The notes: a model not told the origin generated them from the sequence alone. A DNA stretch of 64,000 nucleotides from Aselliscus stoliczkanus (GCA_033961575.1 CM066738.1:91709478-91773477); one strand, 5' to 3'. Shown: positions 46,065 through 58,800, counted from the stretch's first letter. Translations and numbers: made by a program.

Positions 46065-46493
46065 TTATTTTTTTTTTAAATTGGGGTATTGGGGGAGGGG
46101 AACAGCATTGGGGAATCGGGGAAAAGGAACAGACAAGTTGCTGTCTTTTTGTTCTTCAGTCTAGTTGCGGAGGACGGCTTGCTTCACTGGCCCATGTTGG
46201 TATCGTCATTAGGTTCTTCCCAGATGAGGCAGATCGGTCGCCAGCCTCTGGATTGTCGCTCACCATGGCCATTGGCAGCTCACGCTGGCTGCCGGCCACT
46301 CACTCTAGCCTATGGCAGCCCACTGCAGCAGGGGCTGCAGCCTACACCGTCGCCGGGGCTCGCACAGCCCAGCTCCAGGTGGAGCTGTTGTTAGCTGTAG
46401 AGGGCAGTGTCACTGGCCCTCATATGTGGGATCCAAACCGGGGCCGCTGACATCCCCAAACCAGCTCTTAACAAATGTGCCACTCGGCCGGCC
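46065..46493 (-). repeat. Long SINE
   Basis: A full-length minus copy. The target-site duplication CCTGTTACAC lies on both sides. Confidence 0.9.
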
Positions 46494-46767
46494 CCTGTTA
46501 CACACTTTAAAGCTCTTCTAATGCTACCTGATCTATCCTTGAGGATGAATTTGGATTTTTAGAAATAGTCAAATCTGTTAATAAAGCCTATTTTGTAAGA
46601 AGGCTGAAAGAATGTGACCAAAATGTTTAATTTTTTTCTTGTGCCTTTATGAATTGTCCCTGTTTTCTACAATGGCCACATACTTTTTTTTTTTTGTAAA
46701 TTGGGGCTGTGGTCATTTATCTACATTAAAGACAATTTAAATAGAGGAGTTTCAGAAATTTTTTTCT

Positions 46768-46945
46768 TTTTAAAATTTTATTGGGGAACAGCCATGGTCA
46801 TTGGCTGCACATTGTTCCCATGCCACAATGGCATAGTTGACTCTCCTAAGGAGGGTGTAGCTCACAGTGGACCATGTGGGGATCAAACTGGCAACCTTGG
46901 TGTTATCAGCACCACACTCCAACCAACAGAGCTAACTGGTCACCC
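46768..46945 (-). repeat. VES-like bat SINE
   Basis: The minus strand begins 'ggggtgaccagttagctctgttgg' with 'ggttgccagtttgatcccc', and ends 'gttccccaataaaatttt'. CTTCAGAAATG-like sequence lies on both sides. Confidence 0.8.
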
Positions 46946-47039
46946 CTTCAGAAATGTTTTGAGCAATGGAATGAAAGCATGACCTGCTGAGGTGAGTACT
47001 CTGATGAGTGACTCCATTTAAATATATTAGGTCTGATAT

Positions 47040-47515
47040 ATTTGTTTAAAAAATCAATCACTACTTTAAAAAAACAGACAAAAATTTTTTAGAGCAGTTT
47101 TAGGTTCACAGCAAAATTGAGCAGAAAATACAGAGAATTCCCATATGCTCCCCACCCCCGTACTTGCACAAGCTGCCCCACTGTGAATATCCTGTACCAG
47201 GTGAACCTACACTGACACATCATTATCACCCAAAGTCCATAGTTTACTTTAGAGTTCACTTTTGGTGTTGTGCATTCTGTAAGTTTTGACAAATGTATAA
47301 TGATGTGTATCCATCATTATAGTATCATATAGAACAGTATCACCTAAAATCCTCTGTGCTTTGCCTCCCTCCATCTCTCTTAACCCCTGGTCACCACTGA
47401 TCTTTTTACTGTCTTCATAATTTTGCCTTTTCCAGAATGTCATATAGTTGGAATCAAATAGTATGTGGCCTTTTCAGATTGGCTTCCATCACTTAATGAT
47501 ATGCATCTAAGATTA
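47040..47515 (-). repeat. Old L1 3' UTR (antisense)
   Basis: 'tagagcagttttaggttcacagcaaaattgagcag', 'gacacatcattatcacccaaagtccatag' and 'ccttttccagaatgtcatatagttggaatca' are all diagnostic. Confidence 0.75.
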
Positions 47516-47971
47516 AATAAGATCCTAAAAGCTTCCTGGGAAGAAAAGACATATTACATATGAAGGACTAGGAATGAGAATGACAATGTTACCCCTTTTC
47601 AAACTACCAGGTTTAAAGTAGAATAAAGACATTTTCAGGCATGCAAATTCTCAACCACATTTATCTCCATGTGCTTTTACTCAAGAGGATGTGTGTGCTA
47701 CTAAACCAAGCAAGTGACCAGGAAAGGAGAAGATTCTATTTCTAGGGGATGGGATGTCTGAAAGTTTCAAAGGGAAATCCCGGAAGAGCACCCATAGCCC
47801 CTCTAAGAGTCAGCAATCTGGAGTGGATTGGGAGGGGGAGGGGGAGTGTAAATGAAATGTTATCTAATGTATCTGATGATATAGAAAGTGGTAGCTGGGG
47901 CTTTTAGAGGTGTGTCAGTGTTTGAAAATTAGCAATAGGTACATAGAAAAGCAACCAAATTTTTTTTTCCA
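47516..47971. other. KATNAL2 intron 1, unassigned
   Basis: Nothing recognised. Confidence 0.3.
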
Positions 47972-48072
47972 CTTTTTTGAGGGCAGTGTCACTGGCCCTC
48001 ATATGTGGGACCCGAACCGGGGCCACTGGCGTCCCAAGCCAGTGCTTAACCACTGCGCTACTCGGCTGGCCC
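47972..48072 (-). repeat. Short SINE
   Basis: Near-consensus minus copy. The target-site duplication AACCAAATTTTTT-like sequence lies on both sides. Confidence 0.9.
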
Positions 48073-48459
48073 CCAAATTTTTTATGAGACTGAACAACCA
48101 AATTTTTTAAATGAGGCAATTATTTGTTTTTAAAAAAAAGTTGTACAGAAATGGAAAAGTAACCATAGTACTTTTTGACTCAGCAGAGGACATTATTTAC
48201 ATGGTTATGATAATCTAATCACCGAATATTGATGTACCTCTAAGGCGAGGGGAGGGTGAAAAGTGTGTAAATCAGCTTAATCCTCATCTACCCTAACAGG
48301 AAATGAATAGTTAATGTCTAATATATATGTGTCATGAAACAGTGTTGTATTTAGAAACATGGAGGTAAGTTTCAGAACAAACAGCTTAAGGTTGTTGCCT
48401 CTAGGGAGTGAGGGGTGGGGTGGGGTCGTGGAGTGGGGCCGGAGACTATTGTTTTTCTT

Positions 48460-49300
48460 TAAAAATTTACAGGATGATATTATTCAGCCTTAAAAAGGAC
48501 AATTGACACTTACTATAACACGGATGAACCCTGATGACATTATGCTGTTACAAAAAGACAAATACTATATGAATCCACTTATATGAGGTACCTAAACTAA
48601 TAGGCAAATTCACAGAGACAGAAAGTAGAAGGGCAGTTGCCAGGGGTGAGGGGAGAGGGGTTGGGAGTTATTGTTTAATGAATACAGAGTTTCAGCTGGG
48701 GAAGGTGGATGTAATGATGGTTGCACAATTCGAATGTACTTAATACTACCTAAACTGTACACTTAAAAACGGTTAAAATGGGCCGGCCTAATGGTGCATT
48801 GGTTAAGAGGTGGCTTGGGATGCCAGTGGCCCCGGTTCGGATCCCACATATGCGGGCCAGTGACACTGCCCTCTACAGATAAGACGGTGAACAACAGCTC
48901 CACCTGGAGCTGGGCTGCTGTGAGTCCCCGGGACGGCAATAGCTGCAGCCCCTGCTGCAGTGGGCTGCCATAGGCTACAGTGAGTGGCCGGCAGCCAGCG
49001 TGAGCGGCTGGCAGCCAGCGTTAGCTGCCAATAGCTGTGGTGAGCGACCATCCAGAGGCCCGCGACCGATCTGCCTCATCCGGGAAGAACGCAATGACGA
49101 TACCAACATGGGCCAGTTAAGCAATGTCCTCCGCAACTAGACTGAAGAACAAAAAGACAGCAACTTGTCTGTTCCCTTCCCTGATTCCATAACGCTGTTC
49201 CGCTCTCCCAATTCCCCAATAACATCTTAAAAAAAAAAATGGTTAAAATGGCAAGTTTTATGTTATGTATATTTTACTATTATTCAATACAGAAGCAACA
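48460..49300 (+). repeat. L1 3' end (sense), split by a SINE
   Basis: The sense L1 3' region ('ataacacggatgaaccctgatgacattatgct', 'gcagttgccaggggtgaggg', 'gtacacttaaaaacggttaaaatg') resumes after the SINE with 'ggcaagttttatgttatgtatattttac'. Confidence 0.75.
48780..49232 (+). repeat. Long SINE inside the L1
   Basis: A full-length plus copy. The target-site duplication GGTTAAAATG lies on both sides. Confidence 0.9.
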
Positions 49301-50220
49301 TAAAAAGAAAATTATAATACTATTTGATTTTTAAATAATTGTATGCATTTTTATTTTTATGTTTTAATTTTATTACATTAATTTTTAGAAAGCTTTGGAT
49401 AAATGCCAGAAGAGTTTTTATATGTGTCGTGAGTGTGATGTCTTTGCATAGATTTTACGACATAATGTGGGCCATTCAGGGACCGGTTTTGCTTTTATCC
49501 AGTTCTCACCTGTGTTCTCCTTAGATAAAGATGTTAAGTAAGTTATTCTCAAATAAAGATTATTGAAAGTAAGTATTTTATGAATACATTTTAGGGGAAC
49601 TTGAGATACCAGATAACTAAATGTGATATATTAACACTGTGAATAAATGTACAAATTCGCCCAGTTTGAATAAGGACATGATTATGCAGGGATTTCCCTT
49701 TTATGGCCTCTGCCACTCTATTCTAAATGCTCAGCTGTGCAGTCATCCCTGAGTGGCTTATTGAACTCATCTGCTCATTTGTGCAGGGACTGGGTGGGAC
49801 TCTGAGTGAACTTAAGATGTAATAGCAGGTAAGCACCTGTGGTGTCAGAGCCGATGCCTGGCTCACAAGTTCATCTTTATCATCGCTTTCCTTAACCTGG
49901 TCTAAATACGAGTAGATATTTGTTTCTTCATGGCTAAAGCAATAAAATGCCAATTGGCTTGAAAGTAAGAAGTCAACTGGTAAAGTGTAATCCTAATGTA
50001 AGTCATGGTACCTTGAGTTTCCAATTGAGAAGGCAGCTCTAAGAAGAAAATAATGGTGGACAACAACTTGATATACCCTGAGAGATGTCAAACCGCTTTC
50101 CAACCTTTAAGTCATGCTTCTTGGTTTTGACAGGTTACCTTTACCTTCAAGGTTTCACTGCTATAAAAGGAGTGTTATGTCTCATTGTCGATCCATCTAA
50201 ATCTTCCTTTTTGTTCACAG
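49301..50220. other. End of KATNAL2 intron 1
   Basis: No repeat is clear. A pyrimidine-rich tract and the acceptor 'ttgttcacag' at 50211-50220 close the intron. Confidence 0.5.
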
Positions 50221-50291
50221 TGCGAGATGAGGACAGAAGCACGACGAAAAAATCTTCTTATTTTGATTTTGCATTATTTAACACAAGAAGG
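50221..50291 (+). CDS. KATNAL2: KATNAL2 coding exon 2 (codons 18-41)
   Basis: It reads [20 protein letters not shown] and on to TQEG, the start of the LisH motif (about residues 25-57), a dimerisation and microtubule-regulator motif shared with other katanins' partners. The acceptor is AG at 50219-50220 and the donor GTATGT at 50292. The exon is 71 nt long, enters in phase 0 and leaves two bases of the glycine codon. It contains an in-frame ATG (codon 20) that could start a shorter protein. Confidence 0.95.
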
Positions 50292-50382
50292 GTATGTTAT
50301 ATTACAAATATTTGCAGAGGTGATTCCTCTCTTTCTCTGACCTTCACCTTTCCAGATATGCCCCCTTTAAAAACAATTAATG

Positions 50383-50538
50383 AGGGCCGGCCGAGTGGCT
50401 CAGTTGTTTAAGAGCTTGCTCAAGAGTGCGAGCTGAGCTCTGAACAACGGCGGTTCAATGCCAGCCTGAGCTGAGTTGCCACTGAGCTGCCAACAGGTGG
50501 CGGGATGGCTCAGCTAGAAAATAAAAAAAAAATAAAAA
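50383..50538 (+). repeat. Third-type tRNA SINE
   Basis: It begins 'gggccggccgagtggctcag' and ends 'gggatggctcagctag' with an A-rich tail, 90 bp after exon 2. The target-site duplication AAAACAATTAATG lies on both sides. Confidence 0.9.
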
Positions 50539-50589
50539 TAAAAACAATTAATGGACTTTATAATAATTTATTTTTAAAAGATTTTTTTG

Positions 50590-50695
50590 GGGCCGGCTGA
50601 GTGGCGCAGTGGTTAAGTGCTGGCTTGGGAAGCCAGTGGTCCCACTTCGGTCCCTCATATGAGGGCCAGTGACACTGCCCTCAAAAAAAAAAAAA
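50590..50695 (+). repeat. Short SINE inserted into a composite SINE
   Basis: It sits in the tail of the minus-strand composite SINE. The target sequence AAAGATTTTTTT lies on both sides (about 50576 and 50691). Confidence 0.85.
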
Positions 50696-51100
50696 GATTT
50701 TTTTTTATTGGGAAATTGGGGAAGGGGAACAGTGTTGAGGAATTGGGAAAGGGGAGCAGCCAACTTGTTCTTCAGTCTTAGTTGTGGAGGGCGCAACTAG
50801 CTCAGCTCCAAGTCCAGTCGCCATCTAGCCACCCGTTGGCAGCTCGCAGCTGCTCAGCTCAAGGTGCTGTTTTCAATCTTAGTTGCTGATGGGCATAGCC
50901 CACCATCCCATTCGAGAGTCGAACTGACAACCTTGTTGTTAGGAGTAGGTGCACTCACTAGCTGAGCCATCCTGCCATCTGTTGGCATCTCAGCGGCAGC
51001 TCAGCTTGGGTGCAGCTCGCTGGCCCATGTGGGAATCAAACCGGCAACACTGTAGCTCAGAGCTCACCCTCTTAACCAACTGAGCCACTTGGCTGGCCCC
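50696..51100 (-). repeat. Composite (dimeric) SINE
   Basis: Two tRNA-like heads are seen on the minus strand. One is at the right end with a 'ggtttgattccc' box, the other is internal near 'gacaaccttgttgtt'. It ends in the 'tattgggaaattggggaaggggaacag' tail module. It has the same build as 6863-7216. Confidence 0.75.
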
Positions 51101-51104
51101 TGGA

Positions 51105-51440
51105 CTTTCTTTTTTTAGAGCAGTTTTATATTTACAGAAAAATTGAGCAGAAAGTACAGTGTTCCTATATGCTGGCAACACCCTGCCCAGCCCAGCCTCC
51201 CCTAAAATTAACATCCTACATTCGTATGGTACATTTGTTGAAATTGTTGAACCAATATTGGTATATCATTATTAGCTAAAGTCCATAGTTTACACTCTTG
51301 TGTTGTCCAGTCCTATGACTTTTGACAAATGCATACTGTCACATATCCATCACTGTAGCATCATACACAATAGCTTCACTGTCCTAAAAAACCCCTTGTG
51401 CTGTCCCTGTCCCTGCCCCTGGCAACCTAGACACATACTT
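51105..51440 (-). repeat. Old L1 3' UTR (antisense)
   Basis: The same diagnostic block as 47040-47515 ('agagcagttttatatttacagaaaaattgagcag', 'ttagctaaagtccatagtttaca'). Confidence 0.7.
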
Positions 51441-53572
51441 TAATTGCCCAGTTTAGCTAGATATTTTTCACTTTATGCATGTGAAAGCTTTATTAACAAA
51501 GCTACCCAGTTCATGTGATACCTTCCTTTTCCCATTCAGGTTTGAAGATAGTGTAGGCCTTTCAAATGAGGTGCCCAGAGTTCCACTGCTGGCTATGTAC
51601 ACAGAGATAATGTTCTTATTCTTCAATTTTCCTCCCTTGAAAATAAAGGTATTGCGTTTACTGGATGACCTATGCTCAATTCTTTTTTCTGTGCAATGCC
51701 TATTCTATAACTGGCAGGGGAGGATATTTGGCTACTTACCTGTTATGGCCTAAAGAGTTTACTGTATATTAACAAAGCATGCATTTCCTCCTTTCTGCCA
51801 CGAGATGGCCCCTTGCATCTCAAATCAATGACAATTCTACTTAAGAGTTGACCATTTCCCTGAGACCTGCTGGGAATATGGATTCATTCTTATGAATGAA
51901 TTATGGAGATGAAAAAGTGAACTACAGTATAGGTATTTTAAAGGAAATATCAGTGTCAGAAAAATAGACCTGTCTTTAACAAAATACTAAGAATTCCGTA
52001 AAGAGTATAGATTACTATGGATTGGAATAAACAATCAGAGAAAGCTTTGCTAGGGAAGGCCATGTGAACCAGTCTTGTAAGATGTATAGAAGACAGATAG
52101 ACAGATGTAACGGATGAGGACATTCTAGGCAGGGGCACAGAGAAGGAAGGGGCCTGGCATAATTGGAACAATTAGGGAAAAGACCAGAGTTGGAATGCGT
52201 GAGGCAGAATTGGTGAGATCAGACAGTGGAGGGCAATGGGTGCGGGTTCTGACAGCACAGACACGTATCTCCTTGGGCCTGAGTGCCCATCAACCGACTT
52301 GCCGTCTCTACTGCTGTGTCTTGCTTGTGACTGTTCAGTCCTCTTCCCGAAGTCCTGCCCGTCACTCTGTTGGTTAAGAACCTCTAAAGGCTCTTCCTGC
52401 CAGCCCTATTAAGTTCAGACTCATTCAAGTTCAAACGGTGTAACAGGAAAACACAGAAGCAGTTTTGTTCCCCTAATCAATTAGTTTAGGAAATATGGAA
52501 ACTGCCATCATCTATTATAATTTTTTAAGTCAAAATTCTATGATTTTAGAAAGAATTCAGAATACAAAGTGATGTCAATAAAAACTACAAGCAATCTGTA
52601 GTGTATGTTCCCATCTTCCATCTTTCTTCTTGCTTTACAAGTGCACATATATAAGTATTATGTGTATTTAGTCATTAAAAATGTTTGGAAAGATAGAGAA
52701 AATGTTAGCAGTCATTATCTCTGAGAGGTGGAATTTTCTTATGACTATATTTTCTAGTTTATTCTTCAATTAGCTTGTATTATTTCATACTAAACAAAAG
52801 GTATTAATAAAAAAATGGATTTTGTTTTTTTCTCTCTGTAAAATGGGGATTAAAACATAGTGTAGGAGCCTGGTAGCCATCAATAAGCATAGAAGCTGAC
52901 TGACTACAGTCAACTGACGTTTGTAAGTTCTTTAAAATTAGCAAGATAAGAAGAAAAAAGAAAATTAGCAAGATCATTAGAAATAATCACGACAACCTCC
53001 TTGAAGAAAATTCAGTCTTCCAACTGGCCTGAATCTGAGGCAGAGAAGAGAGCATAATAAAAAGAGAAAATTTTTTCCTTCTACCTTTCCAGATTTCAAA
53101 CAGCAAGAACTCTAACCTGCAGCAGGAATTCTTAATCTGAGGTTCTGGGATAAACCCCTGAAACTGTATGCTAATTTGTGCATATTTACACATACTAAAT
53201 TTCCTCAGTGATGGTGATCAACGTAGTATTACAATTTCCTTCAGAGCTCATGATATATTCTTTAGAATTGCCTCAATGAGGGTAAACCTTGCTGCTCGGT
53301 CTGACCTTGGGTTTTGTCAATTGCCAAATGTTACCTAAAATGAATACTGGTAAATAAAAAGGTAATCACGTTAGGCAAATACCTATTTTTGGCTAACAAT
53401 GAGACAGTTTCTTTCTTAGATGACTTACTGATTTGACTTTTAAGCACTTCCAACAATGTTTTGAACACTGATGACATCATTAGAATAAGTACGTAGCTTC
53501 TAGAAGCAATCGCTTTGAAAGATAGTATTTGTCTATATTTAATATCTGTGAGGCTCCATCTTCTATAGGAAG

Positions 53573-53575
<3 letters not shown>
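51441..53575. other. KATNAL2 intron 2, unassigned
   Basis: No exon, RNA gene or clear repeat is recognised. Confidence 0.35.

Positions 53576-53622
<47 letters not shown>
53576..53622 (+). repeat. (TA)n microsatellite
   Basis: About 23 TA units, ending 131 bp before KATNAL2 exon 3. Confidence 0.95.
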
Positions 53623-53623
<1 letters not shown>

Positions 53624-53753
53624 TAGCTTTCAGTGTACTATTTGATATAAACTTATTGTTTGTATTGAGTCCTGTTGGATTTGAATGCCTGTTTGCTTTT
53701 ATTCCTTTTTCCCAGAGTTATTTTTTTTTCTTTTTTTCTGTTGAAATGGCCAG

Positions 53754-53920
53754 ATATTTCGATGCAGCCAATGCTTTGGAGCAAGAAACTAAACTGGGGT
53801 TACGACGCTTTCAAGTCTGTGACAACGTTGATCTTGAAACAATTTTGATGGACTATGAGAGTTATTATTTTATAAAATTTCAGAAATACCCCAAAATTGT
53901 GAAAAAGGCAACAGACACAG
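53754..53920 (+). CDS. KATNAL2: KATNAL2 coding exon 3 (codons 41-97)
   Basis: Completes the split glycine, then reads [19 protein letters not shown] and on to KYPKIVKK, ending in DT plus one base. This is the second half of the LisH motif and the helix after it. The acceptor is the CAG at 53751-53753 after a T-rich tract, and the donor is GTACAT at 53921, which is weak. The phase joins the exons on both sides. Confidence 0.95.
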
Positions 53921-55285
53921 GTACATGGCTATTTTCTATAATAGAAATAAAACTTTATCTCATCTTTAAGATTAGTGTTTCTCCCTCATTATAGTCCCTG
54001 ATTGATGGTACTCCTCATGCTGTACTGAAAGAATAGATCAGATAGATCGTGTGGCTTGTCTTAGATCCAGGGCAGATAATTTAAACATGGTCCTCTGGAC
54101 ATGGACATCCCTTCAGTCATATTGGCATTTGTTTGAGGAATGTCTATTTTAGGACAATGAAAGCCAAACCCCAGTGTATCACAGGTACTTTTTAGAAGAC
54201 CAATGTTACTTTCATTTCTTTAGAGATGGGAAGAGCTGTTAGAAGAGGATAAATGACAGAAGACTCTTTTCTTGTTAGGAAGACCTATTATCTATCTTGA
54301 AAATAACATGAAAATGAATATTGGTGAAGCTAATAGCTCATGTATAGATAATGAAATGCTTTTGAAAGCCATCAATCCAGATAATGATCAATATAATGCA
54401 AAGCCCCAGTATAGGTTAGCAGTCAAGGAGGCTGGCTGGAGGAAAGATCTAAAGTGAGGGCCCTATATTTTGTAGTAACATTGTCTTAGAAGTCTGTAAG
54501 TGGGGGAAGTAATTATAAACCAAGGGAGATCATTGTCCTGTTTACAAGGCACTTGTTAAGCCACAGGCTTTAACATTTCATGTGGGGACCAGGAAACAGA
54601 AGAGGAGCGTCAAGTAAAAATAGCCAGGGCCGAATCTCAGAGCTGAAAGGGGTCTTCCGAAGGAGAGGTATTTCATCCATCTGATCTCCCTTCCAATGCA
54701 AGGTTCAGAGCTCACAGCCCTTGGCTGGTTGTTGGATCTGGGTCTTGGCAGAGAAAGCACTGACTCCTAACTGCTGGGCCACCAGGACTGTTATGGACAT
54801 GATCTGATGTCTAGATTGCTAGCTCTGATCTATCATGGAATCATTCTTCTGGGATATTGGACACAATGTCTTTATTTTAAGGTAAACTGGCAGAGTACAA
54901 TTGATAACAACCTGCCAGATTCATGTAGTCATCCTAGTGTCTCACAGACCACAGTAAAATGGTGTCAAGTTCATGAAAAACGAATGAAATTAAACTATAA
55001 AGCTAGCCCATATTGGAGTTGCCACTAGGTACTTGATCTTCGACAGGTTTAATATTTGAGGCCTTTGGGGGTATTTCTCTATGTGGAAACGTTTGGGAAG
55101 CCCAGCGTTTTCTCTTTTCACTGGTAATCTCACTTCTCTCTAGATGAGAGTTTAGAATCTTTGGATTCCAAAAGGCTGTAGCACAAATTTTAAGAACAAT
55201 GTAAACAGACAAACATACCTGAAAAATTACTTTCTCTTAAATATTAAATTATTTCCTTTTCCCCCCATTATCTGTCTTACCACAG
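53921..55285. other. KATNAL2 intron 3, unassigned
   Basis: No repeat or exon is recognised with confidence. Confidence 0.35.
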
Positions 55286-55328
55286 CAGAATATAATTTAC
55301 CACCAAAAAGTGGAGGGAAGACCAGAAG
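55286..55328 (+). CDS. KATNAL2: KATNAL2 coding exon 4 (codons 97-111)
   Basis: A 43-nt exon encoding AEYNLPPKSGGKTRR (the first and last codons are split). It matches the short linker exon of KATNAL2. The acceptor is CACAG at 55281-55285 and the donor GTAAAG at 55329. A second AG three bases later (CAG at 55286-55288) would shorten the linker by one residue, so NAGNAG-type alternative splicing is possible. Confidence 0.88.
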
Positions 55329-55723
55329 GTAAAGTGAATGGTAATTCATCTTGATCAACTCAGCTCTAGGAGTTTGTGGGACCCTTTCCAGAAGATTCTC
55401 CAGTGTGGCTCAATGATCGTCTACCAGCTATACCAAATTGTGGTTATATGACCTTGGTGGGCCCAGCCATGCATTCCCCTCTTGTTACAAATGTCTAGAA
55501 TGTGAGCCAATGTCTGTCAGTTCTCCTGGTTTTACTGCAGATAATGGCATCCACTGATGCTCTGTCTTTCTAGGCTACACGGTATGAAAAGTATGGACCT
55601 CAGAGATGTAAAGGCCCAGGTTCAATCCTGGGCTCTGCTGCTTATAAGCTTGGAGCACATTTCTGACACCTAGTGAGTTTCCAGTACACAGTGAGCCCCC
55701 AAGAAATATTTTCCCCTTTTAGT
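55329..55723. other. KATNAL2 intron 4, start
   Basis: A MIR-like piece is possible at about 55600-55700 ('caggttcaatcctgggctctgctgcttataag'). The rest is unassigned. Confidence 0.4.
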
Positions 55724-55826
55724 TTTTTTTTTGAGGGTAGTGTCACTAGCCCTCACCTGTGGGATCCAATCTGGGGCCACTGGTGTCCCAAGTCAGCTCT
55801 CAACCACCGCGCCACTCGGCCAGCCC
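55724..55826 (-). repeat. Short SINE
   Basis: Minus-strand copy. The target-site duplication ATATTTTCCCCTTTT/ATATTTCCTCCTTTT is imperfect, so this is an older insertion. Confidence 0.85.
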
Positions 55827-58800
55827 ATATTTCCTCCTTTTAAATCATCCATACCTCAGTTTCTTTGTGTACTTCCAGATCACATGTCCTGGAAGCTAAT
55901 CAGGTCATTGTTTTCTCATACTCATGGTATATTCCTTTCTCTAGCTTTTAAAATCCAAATCCCATTTGTGATTTATAGATCTGATTGGAGCCCCTGTGTC
56001 CCTTGGCCATCCTGGGTAGACACAGGTCCTCCACTCTTGCCTCAGCGTTCCTCCCATTCCTCTCTTCCCGCTCCGACCCGCACCGCTATTGTCAGAGCCT
56101 GGTTGGAAATGGCCAGGAGAGCAAGGCTGCTGCTGCCAAGGATGGCACAGCTTTGGGGAAATCAAAGCCTGTATATTTTTATTATTATAATAAAACCCAA
56201 ACCTCAGGGGAAGGTTGAAGTGGGGTTCCAGCAGGGGCCACCCAACCATTCAGTCATTGAACACAAGTTCTTCCAGTCTTCGAATGCACGTGAAAAAGGG
56301 AAAACTTAGATTGTGATCATAAGCAACTCACTAGGCCCTCAGGAGGTCTGAGATCCATGTGCCCCACTCTGTTCCCTGCGCTTGTGACTCCAGTCCCTTG
56401 TCTGCAGGCTAAGAAGGAAGGGACAGACACCTCACGGGACTGTCTGGCATTGCATATGAAATGACCGTAGAGACCATGCGTATGTCATGATAATGCTCAC
56501 AATAACACCTTGCCTGAGGGTACCTTTGCTTTGCGCTCTTCTTTGGGGAGTTGTATTGTTTTGACCAAAGTGTTACTCATGTATTTATAGTTTCCACAAA
56601 GCTGGTCAGACTCTGGTAAGTAACTGCTTGTGAACAGAAACAGGGAGGAGCCTTTTAAGAGGCCAGCTTTCAAGTACATTTGGATTCTGATGTTTTTTCA
56701 GCCACACATTCGTGCTGGGAATTGCCTCAGCATTTCTTACCTGGCAGGACATTCTGGAAGCGGATGTTGGTGGAGTGCTTTGCTTCCCTTGGACAGAGCT
56801 TGACAGCTCGGGGCTCCTTCAGCTCCTTTGGGAGCAGACGTTTGTACCCGGCAAGTGTACAGGTTGGACAGCAAATGGCGGCAGTCAGGGAGCATAACTA
56901 GAAAAGTAATGAATGGTGTTTGTTTACAATTTTATACTCAAAGGCAGATGCTGAAATGAGAAGTTAGGTCATGAGACTGGCTATTAACAGATGAAAGTGC
57001 CTTTTCTTACTTCTTTGCATCTCACACCGGAGAGCAAGCTCCCAGTTTAGAGATCTGCAGATGACCCAAAGGAGGAAAGACTCTTGAATGTGATGGATGA
57101 CAGAATTAGGATGCCTAAAGATTTCGGCGATTTGGGAGATGGGCCCAAAATAACAAGATGGAACTAAATAAGGTTTCAGCTCTATCCAAAAGTTCACAAC
57201 AAATAGCTCCCCGATTGCAAAATCAGAGACCTAGAAACCTGAGTGAAATGCAGGTGCAGTGTGAGTCAACACCATGCTGTGATTGCTAATGTCGTCTCAG
57301 GTCCCATGCATAGAAACAGCGTACAGAAAGTAGGTCCAGAAACAATGGCCACTGTTTGGTCAGAAGACAGGATAAAGAAAAGGTGGCCAGGACGAGTTAA
57401 GAATCTGGGAGCCAGATAACCTTAGGAGTGATTGGAGCAACTGGGGATATTTAGCTTGAAGAACAGAAGACTTGGGGTGGGGGTGGTCCCCAGAACAATG
57501 CAGTAGCAGTCTTCACTCTCTAAAAAGAGATTGGACCTTCTTTGCAGAATTACACAGGACACACCTAGCACTGGTGGCTAAAGTTAAAGGGGGGCGAATT
57601 TGGTTTCATATTAGGAAGAATTTTACAATTGTTAGAGCTGATTGGAAATGAACCGCATTGCTTTGTACATTTGGTGCACTTGTCTTTGGTCATGTTGAAG
57701 CAAACCTGTGAATCAGTTACCTCCAGTGGGAAATTATAGTGGGAAAATAAAATAGACTCCCAGCTCCCTGACAGTCCTACAGGGATGTTGTGGCAGGTTT
57801 TTTTATATATATAAAAAAACATATATATATATTTACTTAATGCTGTTCAAAAGTGTCCACACTTGTAAAATGCTTGGTATTCATTTCATTGTTGTGCCAG
57901 CAAAGGGCCTGAGAGACAGACGTTCTTATTCCTAATTTACCGATGAAAAACGGATGCTCTGAGAAACTGGCAGTTGTCTACCTCTCGTGACATTCACCCC
58001 AGTGGGCCCAATGCTGGGGTCACTGTGTGTGGACATTGGTGGTATTGTTGGTGTGGTGGTCTTGCTGGCCAAATAGCTATGCATTTATATTAGTCATGAC
58101 AATGTTTTCTTTCCCACAAAGGAATAGAGTTGAAATGGCAGGTCTCTGAGACCACTTAAAACATGGGGAGAAAAGCTTCAAGAAATACTCCCTGCAAATG
58201 TCTCTCACATGTAAGGACAAGAGAACAGAGGGACCTAACAGTTGATGTGGGCATTTGTGTCCTGCCTCTCTGTGGATTTCATCCCCTATCTAAAAATATC
58301 CCAATACTGAGTTTTATGTCTAATGATGAGGATGCAAGGTACAAGTTTATTTTACCTTTGTGGTGATGTGTAACATATATACAGCCCAATGCATATATAC
58401 TCGTAACCACCCCTACTTGGAGCCCACCAACAGGCTCCCTTCTTAGTCAAAACCCCCCATCTCCTCCAGAGTTAGCCATTATTCTCACTTCCAGCCCTAT
58501 CAATTTGTTTCGCCTAAAGTACATAATATTTGATGAAAATCTGTTTTACAAGTATGAATGATCTGTGACAAAAGAGATGACATAAGCTTGCTCTTCTTTC
58601 ATAAGCTGTGTCTTGTCCACAGCACGATGGGAAGTATTTCTAAGCAGGGAGGGTACACCCAGCACACTGGATTAAAACTATGGACAAACCCCTAGACTTC
58701 CTAACGCTCGTTAATTTCAAAAGAGGACTCCTTCCTCCCCCTGCACCTTTCCCCTGGTCTGACTGCTGGCTCTTTAAAACAGGTGGGAAGAAATAATGGA

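Noticed and set aside
55731..56309. 192-codon frame in KATNAL2 intron 4
   Set aside because: Begins inside a short SINE and continues into unassigned intron; no protein-like pattern.
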